The translations under genes were made by a program, and so were the position numbers. From assembly GCA_028717505.1 (NCBI GenBank), contig JAQUNQ010000013.1:1-16097 (forward strand): DNA of 16,097 nucleotides. Reading direction: 5' to 3'. Numbering within the stretch: position 1 is the first letter of the stretch; each line of letters opens with the position of its first letter. The notes under the pieces are model-generated. The model did no database searches. It was not told the DNA's origin and saw nothing but the letters and a program-made list of their open reading frames with translations. This DNA comes from Candidatus Peribacteraceae bacterium. GTDB taxonomy: Bacteria; Patescibacteriota; Gracilibacteria; Peribacterales; Peribacteraceae. This document shows positions 1 through 7,248 of the stretch, piece after piece.

Positions 1-717
1 CGGCAGGCGCGTTCCGTCGTCGTCCCCAGTCAGTTCACCAAGCGCATGATCGGGGAGTATGCGGGGGAGCGCTATCGCATCGAGGTGGTGCACAACGGCG
101 TGAACTTCGGTCGCTTTCAGCGGAGTACGGATCCCGCGGAATTGCGCCGCACGTACGGCGAGAACATCGTTTTGCTGACGGTCGGGGGACTCTGGGGGCG
201 CAAAGGGCACGATCTCGCGCTGCGCGCGCTCCATCGCGTGGTGCAGAAGCGGCGTGACGTGCGTTATGTTCTGGTGGGTGAGGGGAACGGGCGGCCGCAA
301 CTCGAAGCACTCGTGAAAGAACTGCAGCTGGAACCGTACGTGGAATTCGCGGGCAGGAAGTCCGGTGACGATCTGGTGAGTCACTATCAGGCGTCGGACA
401 TCTACGTGCACACGCCCAAGGTGGTGGATCTCAAGTTCGAGGGATTTGGCATCGTGTACCTGGAGGCGAGCGCGTGCGGCAAGCCGATCGTTGCGACGGA
501 TGCGGGCGGAGTCCGCGATGCGGTGCTGGACGGTGAGACGGGACTGATCGCGCCGGACGGGGATATTCCGGGGGTGGCCGATCGTCTCTTGCGGCTCATG
601 GACGATGCCGATCTCCGTCGTCGCATGGGTGAATCTGGGCGTCAGTATGCCAAAAAAAACGACTGGACCTCTATTGCTGAAGGCTTCAAGTCGCACTATC
701 GTGCCGCTCGTGCGTAG
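1..717 (+). CDS. Glycosyltransferase family 4 (GT-B), C-terminal part, start outside window
   Basis: The frame is open from base 1 and gives 238 residues before TAG, so the N-terminal acceptor domain is missing and this is the C-terminal half of a GT4 enzyme. Supporting motifs are the inter-domain segment VVVPSQFTKRMI followed by VVHNGVNFGRF, the nucleotide-sugar half starting at LLTVGGLWGRKGHDLAL, and the GT4 EX7E signature FEGFGIVYLEASACGKP with the following DAGGVRDAV. Such enzymes move a sugar from an NDP-sugar to a growing lipid-linked glycan at the inner membrane face. The next gene begins one base after the stop, so the two are probably co-transcribed. An A8 run lies near the 3' end (652-659). 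Donor and acceptor cannot be told from the sequence. Confidence 0.92.
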   Translation, partial: RQARSVVVPSQFTKRMIGEYAGERYRIEVVHNGVNFGRFQRSTDPAELRRTYGENIVLLTVGGLWGRKGHDLALRALHRVVQKRRDVRYVLVGEGNGRPQLEALVKELQLEPYVEFAGRKSGDDLVSHYQASDIYVHTPKVVDLKFEGFGIVYLEASACGKPIVATDAGGVRDAVLDGETGLIAPDGDIPGVADRLLRLMDDADLRRRMGESGRQYAKKNDWTSIAEGFKSHYRAARA

Positions 718-718
718 G

Positions 719-1819
719 ATGCTCGTCACTGGCGGGGCCGGATTCATCGGCGTGAACGCCGTGCGTCATTTTGTCGCGCAGGGGTGGGATGTCACGATCT
801 TCGACAATTTCTCGCGCAAGGGGACGGAGTACAACATCGAGAAGCTCACGAACGATTGCCACGGGCGCTTTGCCGTGGTGCGGGGGGACACCCGAAGGGA
901 CGTCCACGCACTCCGCAAGCTCGCCGAGCACACGGATGTCATCCTCCATCTCGCCGCGCAGGTGGCCGTGACGACGTCGGTCGTCGATCCGCAGACGGAC
1001 TTCGACTGCAATGCACTTGGCACCTTCAACGTATTGGAGGCGGCTCGTCTCTCCACGGCGCGCCCGATCCTTCTCTACGCGTCCACGAACAAGGTGTATG
1101 GCGCCCTGGAGGATGTGCCCGTGCAGGAGCTGGCGCAGCGCTATGCCTTCACCGGTGGTCGCACAGGCGTGAGCGAGGCGCAGCCGCTCGATTTTCACTC
1201 GCCGTACGGGTGCAGCAAGGGCGCGGCCGATCAGTACGTGCGCGACTACGCGCGGATCTACGGACTGAAGACGGTGGTTTTCCGTCAGTCATGCATCTAT
1301 GGGCCGCACCAGATGGGCATAGAGGATCAGGGGTGGGTGGCGTGGTTCCTCATTGCTGGTCTCTTCGGGCGGCCCGTGCAGATTTACGGGGACGGCAAGC
1401 AGGTGCGCGATCTCCTCTACGTCGATGATCTCGTCGCGTGCTATGAGCGGGCCATCGAGCGCATCGATCACGTCGCAGGCAAGGTCTTCAACCTCGGGGG
1501 CGGCGCGGAGAATACGCTCTCCCTCCTCGAGTTCTTCTCCCTGCTCGCGCGCGAACACAGTCTCACCCTCACATCGACCTTCGCGCCGGTGCGTCCGGGC
1601 GATCAGCCGATCTTCGTGAGTGACAACTCCGCCGCGCTCCGCGATCTCTCCTGGAAGCCGACGGTGGGCGTGCACGAGGGCATCGCGCGGCTCCTCGAGT
1701 GGCTCCGCGCGCACCAGCGTGATCTCGCCGCGTTCTACGACGGCCGCAAGGAGAGCATGGTCACGCGCGCCCTGCGGCGAGTGCTCCGTTCGTCACGGAC
1801 GACACCCCAGAGCGCCTGA
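719..1819 (+). CDS. CDP-paratose 2-epimerase (Tyv)-like NAD-dependent SDR
   Basis: An extended short-chain dehydrogenase of 366 residues from ATG 719. The Rossmann motif TGGAGFIG is at residues 4-11, followed by FDNFSRKGTEYN, the substrate segment ASTNKVYG, the catalytic DFHSPYGCSKGAADQY (YxxxK) and YGPHQMGIEDQGW. From memory, DFHSPYGCSKGAADQY and the NKVYG and DQGW motifs are the hallmark of Salmonella Tyv, which turns CDP-paratose into CDP-tyvelose. No other CDP-hexose gene is in view, so the real substrate may differ. The ATG lies one base after the GT4 stop; in-frame GTGs at 701 and 710 would overlap that gene and are alternatives. There is no clear ribosome-binding site. The last ~35 residues are a basic tail beyond the family's usual end, and they overlap the convergent deacetylase gene by 59 bases. 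Confidence 0.85.
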   Translation: MLVTGGAGFIGVNAVRHFVAQGWDVTIFDNFSRKGTEYNIEKLTNDCHGRFAVVRGDTRRDVHALRKLAEHTDVILHLAAQVAVTTSVVDPQTDFDCNALGTFNVLEAARLSTARPILLYASTNKVYGALEDVPVQELAQRYAFTGGRTGVSEAQPLDFHSPYGCSKGAADQYVRDYARIYGLKTVVFRQSCIYGPHQMGIEDQGWVAWFLIAGLFGRPVQIYGDGKQVRDLLYVDDLVACYERAIERIDHVAGKVFNLGGGAENTLSLLEFFSLLAREHSLTLTSTFAPVRPGDQPIFVSDNSAALRDLSWKPTVGVHEGIARLLEWLRAHQRDLAAFYDGRKESMVTRALRRVLRSSRTTPQSA

Positions 1820-2501
1820 TCTCCTCCAGGAATTCCGCGAGCTCGTGCCAGAGACCGAAGCGCTCGATTTCATGGCTGTGTCCGTAGAGGTGGAAGAAAG
1901 GAAATTTCTGTTCCAGCGATCGTTGGAAGAAGGCGCGTGCCATCGTGAGCCAGCTCATCCGCGCGGACAGGGGGACCCGGTTTCTCTGGAGTGCCATCCA
2001 ATTCGCGCGGAGCGGTCCGAGAGGGTCGAGCACTTTCCAGGGCGGCCAGAAGGATTTGCGCAGCGGGAACGGCATCACCTGCAGGCTCACGGGCAGGGCG
2101 TACGGGTCCGTGAACGAGCAGCGCCACGCTTCGGTCGTTCGCGCCCCGCGGAACCCCGCCTGTCGCACGATCGTCTTCGCCCCGATGCCAAAATCCCCCT
2201 TGGGATAGCAGAACATCGTGCACGGCTTTTCCGTCACCCGCTCGACCCATGCTTTGCTCCCTGCGATTTCCTGCTGCGCTTCGGCGGCGGTGAGAGAGGA
2301 GAGCTTGCTGTGCGTGAGGGTGTGCGCGCCGATTTCAAAGGATTCGCTTAGCGTGAGAATCTGCTTCTCCGTGAGCATGGAGCGGTCATGCTGTGGCGCC
2401 GGGCAGACGTAGAACGTTCCCGCGAGACCGTTCTTCCGCAGGAGCGCCGCGACTGTCAGGTCGAGTGTGTAGCCGTCGTCCCAAGAGGAGGTGAAGAGCA
2501 T
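1761..2501 (-). CDS. Polysaccharide deacetylase (NodB/CE4 family)
   Basis: A 246-residue protein and the last gene of the five-gene minus-strand operon. It opens with a NodB motif-1 variant, SSWDDGYT (D8, D9). Motif 2 is HTLTH (H60 and H64), giving the Asp-His-His metal set, and motif 3 is CYPKGDFG near residues 98-105. A late FHLYGHSHEIE segment supplies a further His-rich motif. CE4 enzymes remove N- or O-acetyl groups from sugars in glycans or glycolipids using a divalent metal. No signal peptide is seen, so action on a cytoplasmic lipid-linked intermediate is plausible (inference). The start is 12 bases after the methyltransferase stop. TAGAAT spans that stop codon nine bases before the ATG and could be an internal promoter. 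Its 3' end overlaps the convergent epimerase gene. Confidence 0.88.
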   Translation of the reverse strand: MLFTSSWDDGYTLDLTVAALLRKNGLAGTFYVCPAPQHDRSMLTEKQILTLSESFEIGAHTLTHSKLSSLTAAEAQQEIAGSKAWVERVTEKPCTMFCYPKGDFGIGAKTIVRQAGFRGARTTEAWRCSFTDPYALPVSLQVMPFPLRKSFWPPWKVLDPLGPLRANWMALQRNRVPLSARMSWLTMARAFFQRSLEQKFPFFHLYGHSHEIERFGLWHELAEFLEEIRRSGVSSVTNGALAAGRA

Positions 2502-2510
2502 GAGAAGGGC

Positions 2511-2516
2511 ATTCTA
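2511..2516 (-). promoter_or_regulatory. Possible internal -10 box (TAGAAT) before the deacetylase gene
   Basis: On the minus strand TAGAAT begins with the stop codon of the methyltransferase gene and lies nine bases before the deacetylase ATG. It resembles the boxes at operon heads elsewhere in the window. No -35 hexamer is visible and the gene can be served by read-through, so this is weak. Confidence 0.25.
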
Positions 2517-3335
2517 CCGCCACGGCGTGGGGTCGCGCGGGAGATCGGGCGGGAAATTGCGCGGTTCGATGGCTCCCGTGCCGCGCCGGAGGACGGCAAA
2601 CACGCTGATGCCTCTTCTGTAGGGACGGGCCTTTCCCCGCAGAACACCGAGGAGCCGCTTCGCTTCCCTCGCGAAGATCCTCGTGAGGAGGGCATTGAGC
2701 GGGCGCGGCGGCAGAGACAGGTCGGTGTCGGCCCCTCCCCACGATCGTCCCATCATCCTGCTCAGGGCCCTCGCCGCTTTCGCAAGCGGGTACAGTCGTG
2801 TGTTGCAGGAGGAAGCGAGGAGTTCCTCGACGGGGAGCCCCTGCCATAGGCGCCGCAGGCGCGGGAGATCGTAGCGGCGTTCGTGGTTGAAGCCCCGATC
2901 ATGTTGCCCCCAGAGCGAGAGGTCTGCCGGTGCCATCAGGAAGAGGAGTGCCCCCGGCTTCATGGCGGCGAGGATCTCCGAGACCACGCGGAAGTCATCG
3001 GGAAGGTGCTCGAGCACATCCATGAGGAGCACGCCGTCCGCCTCACGCATCTCGGGGACGTCCTTCGGCGCATAGCCCACCCGGTACGTGCTTGTCGGGA
3101 AGCGGCGCTGCGCCTGCGCGATGGCCTCCGGGATGGGATCAATGCCGATGCAGCGGTACGCGGGGGAGAGGGCCGCTGTGATCCCACCGGTGCCGCATCC
3201 CACATCGATGAGCAGGTGCGTGCCGTCGGGCGGGAGGAGCTCCTCGAGGAGGACCCGGAGGATGGCGCGGCGCCCGGCGAACCACCAGTGGTGTTCCTCG
3301 AGAGCCGCGTGGAGGGCGAATTGGGGGAGGTCCAT
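2514..3335 (-). CDS. SAM-dependent methyltransferase, class I
   Basis: A 273-residue Rossmann-type methyltransferase. Motif I is LIDVGCGTGGITAAL (residues 42-56), the acidic end of strand 2 is in CIGIDPIPEAI, and motif IV is LLMDVLEHLPDD (103-114), followed by an ILAAMKPGALLFLMAPA segment, as in type-11/23 methyltransferases. The N-terminal EEHHWWFAGRRAIL block is typical of methyltransferases found next to sugar glycosyltransferases. ATG 3335 was chosen because it lies five bases from the end of the GT2 gene; an ATG at 3365 would overlap that gene by 26 bases. It may methylate a sugar, or cap the chain, in the product of this operon (inference). The C-terminal ~90 residues are basic and unassigned. 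Confidence 0.88.
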   Translation of the reverse strand: MDLPQFALHAALEEHHWWFAGRRAILRVLLEELLPPDGTHLLIDVGCGTGGITAALSPAYRCIGIDPIPEAIAQAQRRFPTSTYRVGYAPKDVPEMREADGVLLMDVLEHLPDDFRVVSEILAAMKPGALLFLMAPADLSLWGQHDRGFNHERRYDLPRLRRLWQGLPVEELLASSCNTRLYPLAKAARALSRMMGRSWGGADTDLSLPPRPLNALLTRIFAREAKRLLGVLRGKARPYRRGISVFAVLRRGTGAIEPRNFPPDLPRDPTPWR

Positions 3336-3339
3336 GGGG

Positions 3340-4107
3340 TCAGTTATCAGAAATAGTTGCACCAAAGAGATGCTTCAGTCGTATCCACTCCATGCGGACG
3401 ATTTGCCTTCCGTATTGCGCGCAGCGTCGGAGGAGGAGAGGGGCGGTCGGTGCGGTCTTCGACATTCCCGCCCGCCGTTCCGCGCAGACGTAGGGAATTT
3501 CCGCGATGCGGAACTTCAGGAGCTTCGCGCGGACGATGAGATCGATGAAGTACTCGCCATAATCGCCATGCAGGCGGATGCGTTGCAGCACTTCCCTGCG
3601 GACGGCGATGAAGCCGCTCGTGTAATCATGGAAAGATGGGAAGAGCAGGAGACGCATGATCCAGCCGCCCATGGTGCTGAGCACGATGGCGAACGGCGAA
3701 TCTTTCGATGTCTCCGCACTTGTCTTCTGCTTTCCCCCTGCGACGAATCGTGAGCCGACGGCGATGTCATACCCTTCAGCGATTTTGCTGAGGAGCTCGG
3801 GGATCACTGCAGGCGGCATGGAAAAATCACAATCCATCCAGACGACGACATCTTCCTGTGCGAGGTCGATGCCGTGCTGGAGGCTCTTCGTGAGTCCGCG
3901 GTCCGCCCTGCGGCGTTCCAGACGCACGCGGGGGTTTGTGCGTGCGATCTCCTCCACGCGCTGCCACGTGCCATCGGGAGAGTCATCATCCACCACGAGG
4001 ATTTCGTGCGGGACGGTCACCGTGGCATCGATGGCTTCGATGAGCGGGCCGATATTCTCGGCCTCGTTGTAGGTGGGGAGGAGGAGGGAGACGAGGCGCG
4101 AGGTCAT
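3340..4107 (-). CDS. DPM1-like family 2 glycosyltransferase (polyprenol-phosphate sugar synthase type)
   Basis: A 255-residue GT-A enzyme. The N-terminal block LLLPTYNEAENI, then VVDDDSPDGTW (38-48), and the metal-binding DCD at 92-94 are typical of dolichol/undecaprenyl-phosphate mannose synthases, as are GSRFVAGG and DYTSGFIAVRREVL. The family transfers a hexose from GDP- or UDP-sugar to polyprenyl phosphate at the cytoplasmic face. No C-terminal membrane helix is seen, so it is the short soluble form. The start ATG 4107 forms an ATGA overlap with the aminotransferase stop, which implies translational coupling. The open frame runs further upstream to 4287, but that part lies inside the aminotransferase gene and lacks family similarity. 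Confidence 0.9.
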   Translation of the reverse strand: MTSRLVSLLLPTYNEAENIGPLIEAIDATVTVPHEILVVDDDSPDGTWQRVEEIARTNPRVRLERRRADRGLTKSLQHGIDLAQEDVVVWMDCDFSMPPAVIPELLSKIAEGYDIAVGSRFVAGGKQKTSAETSKDSPFAIVLSTMGGWIMRLLLFPSFHDYTSGFIAVRREVLQRIRLHGDYGEYFIDLIVRAKLLKFRIAEIPYVCAERRAGMSKTAPTAPLLLRRCAQYGRQIVRMEWIRLKHLFGATISDN

Positions 4108-5243
4108 TTGCTCTGCGGGGAGCGTGCCGGGGCGAGGGAGCGGATGGCATCGCACACCTGCGTGATCTGTTCGTCGGTGATGGCGAGGCCGGAAGGCAGG
4201 TAGAAGCCCTCCGTGGCGATACGCTCCGTGACGGGGAAGGACTCCTGCGTGGGGAAGCGCTTCGCCACGGCAGGCTGACTGTGGCACGGCAGGAAGAAGT
4301 CGCGCGTGTCGATGCCGCGTTCCTTGAGTGCCGCTCGCAGCGCATCGCGGGTCATGCCGAATGTGCGGTCCACGCGCACGGCGTACATCCAGAAGACATT
4401 GCCCGCATACTCCTTGGTGACAGGGAGGTGCAGCCCGGGGATGCCCTGCAGCTGCCGGTGGTAGCCGGCGGTCATCGCGCGCTTCTTTCCCAGGAATTCT
4501 TCGATGTGCTCCAGTTGTCCCAGCCCCAGAGCGGCCTGCAGATTGGTCACGCGGTAGTTGAAGCCGACCTGCTCGTGAAGGAAGCGCTGCTTGGGGGAGT
4601 GGGAGAGGTCCTTCAGGGAGCGCATGCGCTCCGCGAGGGCATCATCGTTCGTGCAGAGCATGCCGCCTTCTCCGGTCGTGATGATCTTGTTGCCGTAGAA
4701 GCTGAAGGCACTCATCGTGCCGAAGGACCCGCAGGTTTTCCCCTTGTACGTCGCGCCGTGCGCCTCCGCTGCGTCCTCGAGCACGGCGATGTGCCTCTCC
4801 CGCGCAAGGGCGAGAATGGGGTCCATGTCGCAGCTGTGACCGAAGAGGTGCACGGGGACGATCACTTTCGTGCGTGCGGTGATCTTTGCCGCGAGCTTTG
4901 CGGGGTCGATGTTGTACGTCTCCGGGTCGACATCTACGAACACGGGGGTGGCACCCGTGTACATCACGGCGAAGACCGTGGCGATCATCGTGAAGTCTGG
5001 GACGATTACTTCGTCTCCCGGGCCGACGCCGAGGGAGACGAGTGCGAGGTGCAGGGCGGTGGTTCCGCTCGTCGTGAGGGTGGCATGCTTCACGCCGATA
5101 GCGCGTGCGAAGCCCTCTTCGAATTTTTGGAGGAAGGGGCCGGCCGAGGAAACCCATCCACTCTCGAGCGCCTCCATCACGTACTGCTTCGCCTCGGGGG
5201 TGATGACGGGTTCATTGACGGGGATGACAGGGGAGGCACTCAT
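4104..5243 (-). CDS. DegT/DnrJ/EryC1 sugar aminotransferase, GDP-perosamine synthase-like
   Basis: A full-length 379-residue PLP enzyme of the sugar aminotransferase fold. Key features are SGTTALHLAL (cofactor-phosphate segment), LEDAAEAHGA with D157 for the pyridine nitrogen, and FSFYGNKIITTGEGGM carrying the Schiff-base lysine K186. From memory, that last motif and the GWVSSAGPFLQKFEEGFA segment resemble Per (GDP-perosamine synthase) more than the FdtB/QdtB or ArnB subgroups. The gmd gene at 6148-7248 would make Per's substrate, GDP-4-keto-6-deoxymannose, which strengthens the call. ATG 5243 overlaps the cupin stop as ATGA, and the stop overlaps the GT2 start the same way, so three genes are coupled in series. 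The substrate remains an inference. Confidence 0.87.
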   Translation of the reverse strand: MSASPVIPVNEPVITPEAKQYVMEALESGWVSSAGPFLQKFEEGFARAIGVKHATLTTSGTTALHLALVSLGVGPGDEVIVPDFTMIATVFAVMYTGATPVFVDVDPETYNIDPAKLAAKITARTKVIVPVHLFGHSCDMDPILALARERHIAVLEDAAEAHGATYKGKTCGSFGTMSAFSFYGNKIITTGEGGMLCTNDDALAERMRSLKDLSHSPKQRFLHEQVGFNYRVTNLQAALGLGQLEHIEEFLGKKRAMTAGYHRQLQGIPGLHLPVTKEYAGNVFWMYAVRVDRTFGMTRDALRAALKERGIDTRDFFLPCHSQPAVAKRFPTQESFPVTERIATEGFYLPSGLAITDEQITQVCDAIRSLAPARSPQSK

Positions 5244-5647
5244 GCGTCAGGGAAAATTTTGTCGTTGCCGGGGTAGGGTCCCTGCTTCACTTCCATGATG
5301 CGCGTGGGGACGAGCATCTTCAGTGCGTGTCCTCCGCGGAGGAAGAGGATGCACTGGCCTTTCTCCACTGTCCGCTCCCCGACGACCTGCCAGATATCAT
5401 CGAAGACGGTGACGGACACCCTGCCCTCCTCGATGCGGAGGAATTCCGCGATGGAGGGGAGATCGACGGAGCGCGGGCGATGCCGGTGCACGGGGGCTTC
5501 GTAGCCGGCCGGCCGCTCGAAGAAGCCCACCTGGAGTCCGTCTTCCGCCTGCGTGACGAATCGCACATCGTCCTTCACCGCGAGATCCTGCGGGAAGATC
5601 AGCGCGTACAGCGTTCCATCCTTTTCGATGCGGAGGATGTCATCCAT
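5240..5647 (-). CDS. Small cupin-fold protein heading the aminotransferase operon
   Basis: A 135-residue single-domain protein read as a cupin. G48, H54, H56, E68 and G75 form a motif-1-like set with a long loop between HxH and E, and GQCILFLRGGH (H107) resembles motif 2. It does not match FdtA/QdtA 3,4-ketoisomerases closely, and the exact role is unknown; a metal-binding isomerase, epimerase or sugar-binding function is possible. It is first in the operon and its stop overlaps the aminotransferase start (ATGA). ATG 5647 is preferred because a TATACT box ends seven bases before it. An upstream ATG at 5683 follows an AGGAAACAG that looks like a ribosome-binding site, and would add 12 residues. 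Longer upstream extension would run into the divergent GtrA gene. Confidence 0.75.
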   Translation of the reverse strand: MDDILRIEKDGTLYALIFPQDLAVKDDVRFVTQAEDGLQVGFFERPAGYEAPVHRHRPRSVDLPSIAEFLRIEEGRVSVTVFDDIWQVVGERTVEKGQCILFLRGGHALKMLVPTRIMEVKQGPYPGNDKIFPDA

Positions 5648-5654
5648 CGCGCGA

Positions 5655-5660
5655 AGTATA
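5655..5660 (-). promoter_or_regulatory. -10-like box TATACT, leaderless start for the cupin operon
   Basis: On the minus strand TATACT is one base from the sigma-70 consensus and ends exactly seven bases before ATG 5647. Initiation at the usual distance would put the first transcribed base at or beside the A of the ATG. No good -35 hexamer is seen 16-18 bases upstream. Confidence 0.55.
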
Positions 5661-5727
5661 GGCTGCACCTTTCTTCGCAGCATCTGTTTCCTTCCCCTTC
5701 TTCCATGCCAGAACGGCGGGAAAAGCG

Positions 5728-5733
5728 TATGCT
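5728..5733 (+). promoter_or_regulatory. -10-like box TATGCT, leaderless start for the GtrA gene
   Basis: TATGCT ends seven bases before ATG 5741. The spacer CCGCGCG differs by one base from that of the divergent cupin gene (TCGCGCG). This box favours ATG 5741 over the in-frame ATGs at 5705 and 5729. No -35 match is obvious. Confidence 0.5.
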
Positions 5734-5740
5734 CCGCGCG

Positions 5741-6127
5741 ATGTTCCGCCGGTTCCTGCCCCATCTCTTCAAGTTTTCGCTCTACTTCATGAGCGGGTGC
5801 GTTGCGGCCGTCGCCGACATCGGCTCGTACTTTCTCCTCCTGTATTTGGGCATGTGGTACATCGCCGCCTCGGTGGTGAGCGGGGTGGTTGGTTTCTTCA
5901 CGACTTTCCTCCTCAACAAGTACATGGTCTTCCAGAAGCGGCAGCTCTTCCTGCATCACCTCTGGCGCTTCTTCTTCGTGGACATGGCCAATCTGACCTT
6001 CATCACCGGCTTCCTCTACGTGCTCGTTGATTTCCTCGGAATGGACCCCCGGCCCGCAAAATTCGTGGCTATAGCGCCCGTGGTGCTCTGGAATTTTTTC
6101 GTCTATAAGTTCGTTGTGTATGTATAG
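5741..6127 (+). CDS. GtrA-family membrane protein
   Basis: A 128-residue integral membrane protein with four predicted helices. The start KFSLYFMSGCVAAVADIGSY is the GtrA hallmark (F/Y-x-x-x-G followed by a helix with D), and the end WNFFVYKFVVYV matches the family's closing WNF..nkywVF pattern. NKYMVF closes the second helix. GtrA proteins (PF04138) are thought to help move undecaprenyl-phosphate-linked sugars across the membrane, or to partner DPM1-like GT2s and GT-C enzymes; both partner types occur here. The length fits the family (about 120-140). Start 5741 gives the compact form, while ATG 5705 would add a charged 12-residue leader. The gmd gene follows after 20 bases. Confidence 0.88.
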   Translation: MFRRFLPHLFKFSLYFMSGCVAAVADIGSYFLLLYLGMWYIAASVVSGVVGFFTTFLLNKYMVFQKRQLFLHHLWRFFFVDMANLTFITGFLYVLVDFLGMDPRPAKFVAIAPVVLWNFFVYKFVVYV

Positions 6128-6139
6128 TTTTGTTATCAT
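6123..6139 (+). promoter_or_regulatory. Two -10-like boxes before gmd (TATAGT and TATCAT)
   Basis: TATAGT (6123-6128) overlaps the GtrA stop codon. TATCAT (6134-6139) ends eight bases before ATG 6148, which matches the leaderless spacing seen at other operon heads. Neither has a clear -35 partner. gmd may also be read from the GtrA promoter. Confidence 0.45.
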
Positions 6140-6147
6140 TCCGTAAG

Positions 6148-7248
6148 ATGTCTCCCATGCCAGCGAAACGCGCATTGATCACCGGCGTCACGGGACAGGA
6201 CGGCTCCTACCTCGCCGAGCTCCTCCTCTCCAAGGGGTACATCGTCCACGGCCTCGTGCGGCGGGCCTCCACCTTCAACCGCGGCCGGATCGATCATCTC
6301 TTCTCTGACGTTGCGAAAGATGAGCCCAATTTCGTGCTCCACTACGGCGACCTCGGCGACTCGAATTCCCTCCTGCGCGTCCTCATGCTCACGAAGCCCG
6401 ACGAGGTCTACAACCTTGCCGCGCAGAGCCACGTCGCCGTGAGCTTCGACATTCCCGAGTACACCGGCGACATCACGGGGATCGGGACCACGCGCCTGCT
6501 CGAGGCCATCCGCACGAGCGGCCTCTCCGTGCGCTTCTACCAGGCGAGCTCGAGCGAACTCTACGGCAAGGCGTCAGCGGCGCCGCAGGGGGAAGACACG
6601 CCCTTCTATCCCCGCAGTCCCTATGGGTGTGCCAAGGCGTACGCGTTCTACCTCACGCGGAACTACCGCGAGAGCTACGGCATGTATGCGGTGAACGGCA
6701 TTCTCTTCAATCACGAGTCACCCCGGCGCGGCGAGAACTTCGTCACGCGCAAGATCACCCTGAGCATCGCGAACATCCTTGCGGGGAAGCAGAAGTGCCT
6801 CTACCTCGGCAATCTGGATGCCAAGCGTGACTGGGGATATGCCAAGGAGTACGTGGAGGGCATGTGGCTGATGCTCCAGCAGCCAGAGCCGGATGACTAC
6901 GTGCTGGCCACGGGCACATCCGCCTCGGTCCGGGAGTTCCTGGAGCTTGCACTCCGCCGTGCGGGCATCACCTACGTGCATGCCGGAACGGGCGCCAACG
7001 AGACCTACGTCGACCGCACGACGGGCCGCACGATCGTCGCGGTCCACCCGCGCTACTACCGCCCCGCCGAGGTGGATCACCTCATCGGCGATGCCTCCAA
7101 GGCGCGCAAAAATCTCGGCTGGCACCCACACACGACGCTCTCCGAACTTGTGGACATCATGCTCACAGCCGACTGCGAGCTGCTCGGGGTTCGCCTGCCA
7201 TCCGCCTCCGGCTCAGAGCGCAAGGTACGTGAAACGGTCGCTCTGTGA
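6148..7248 (+). CDS. gmd: GDP-mannose 4,6-dehydratase
   Basis: A 366-residue extended SDR, well conserved along its length. It has the NADP site ALITGVTGQDGSYLAELLL, RRASTFNRGRIDHL, HYGDLGD, the catalytic ASSSELYG, SPYGCAKAYAFYL (YxxxK) and NHESPRRGENFVTRKIT, all signatures of GMD. It converts GDP-D-mannose to GDP-4-keto-6-deoxy-D-mannose. No GDP-fucose synthase (fcl) or RMD reductase is in the window, while a perosamine-synthase-like aminotransferase is, so GDP-perosamine is the likeliest branch (inference). Start 6148 follows a TATCAT box at eight bases; ATG 6157 is also possible. The C-terminus has about 20 residues beyond the usual end, and their codons overlap the convergent dehydrogenase gene by 36 bases. 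Confidence 0.96.
   Translation: MSPMPAKRALITGVTGQDGSYLAELLLSKGYIVHGLVRRASTFNRGRIDHLFSDVAKDEPNFVLHYGDLGDSNSLLRVLMLTKPDEVYNLAAQSHVAVSFDIPEYTGDITGIGTTRLLEAIRTSGLSVRFYQASSSELYGKASAAPQGEDTPFYPRSPYGCAKAYAFYLTRNYRESYGMYAVNGILFNHESPRRGENFVTRKITLSIANILAGKQKCLYLGNLDAKRDWGYAKEYVEGMWLMLQQPEPDDYVLATGTSASVREFLELALRRAGITYVHAGTGANETYVDRTTGRTIVAVHPRYYRPAEVDHLIGDASKARKNLGWHPHTTLSELVDIMLTADCELLGVRLPSASGSERKVRETVAL

Noticed and set aside
652..659. A8 tract near the 3' end of the GT4 gene as a slippage site
   Set aside because: It encodes an ordinary Lys-Lys pair near the C-terminus, where a frameshift would have little effect; no sign of variation can be seen in one sequence.
5683..5692. AGGAAACAG followed by ATG 5683 as the cupin start with a ribosome-binding site
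   Set aside because: Plausible, but it would place TATACT inside the gene; the TATACT-7-ATG layout shared with eight other operon heads favours 5647. Kept as an alternative.
5240..6175. Long upstream extension of the cupin frame to 311 residues
   Set aside because: The extension runs antisense through the whole GtrA gene and into gmd, and is low-complexity E/H-rich; the cupin domain begins near 5647.
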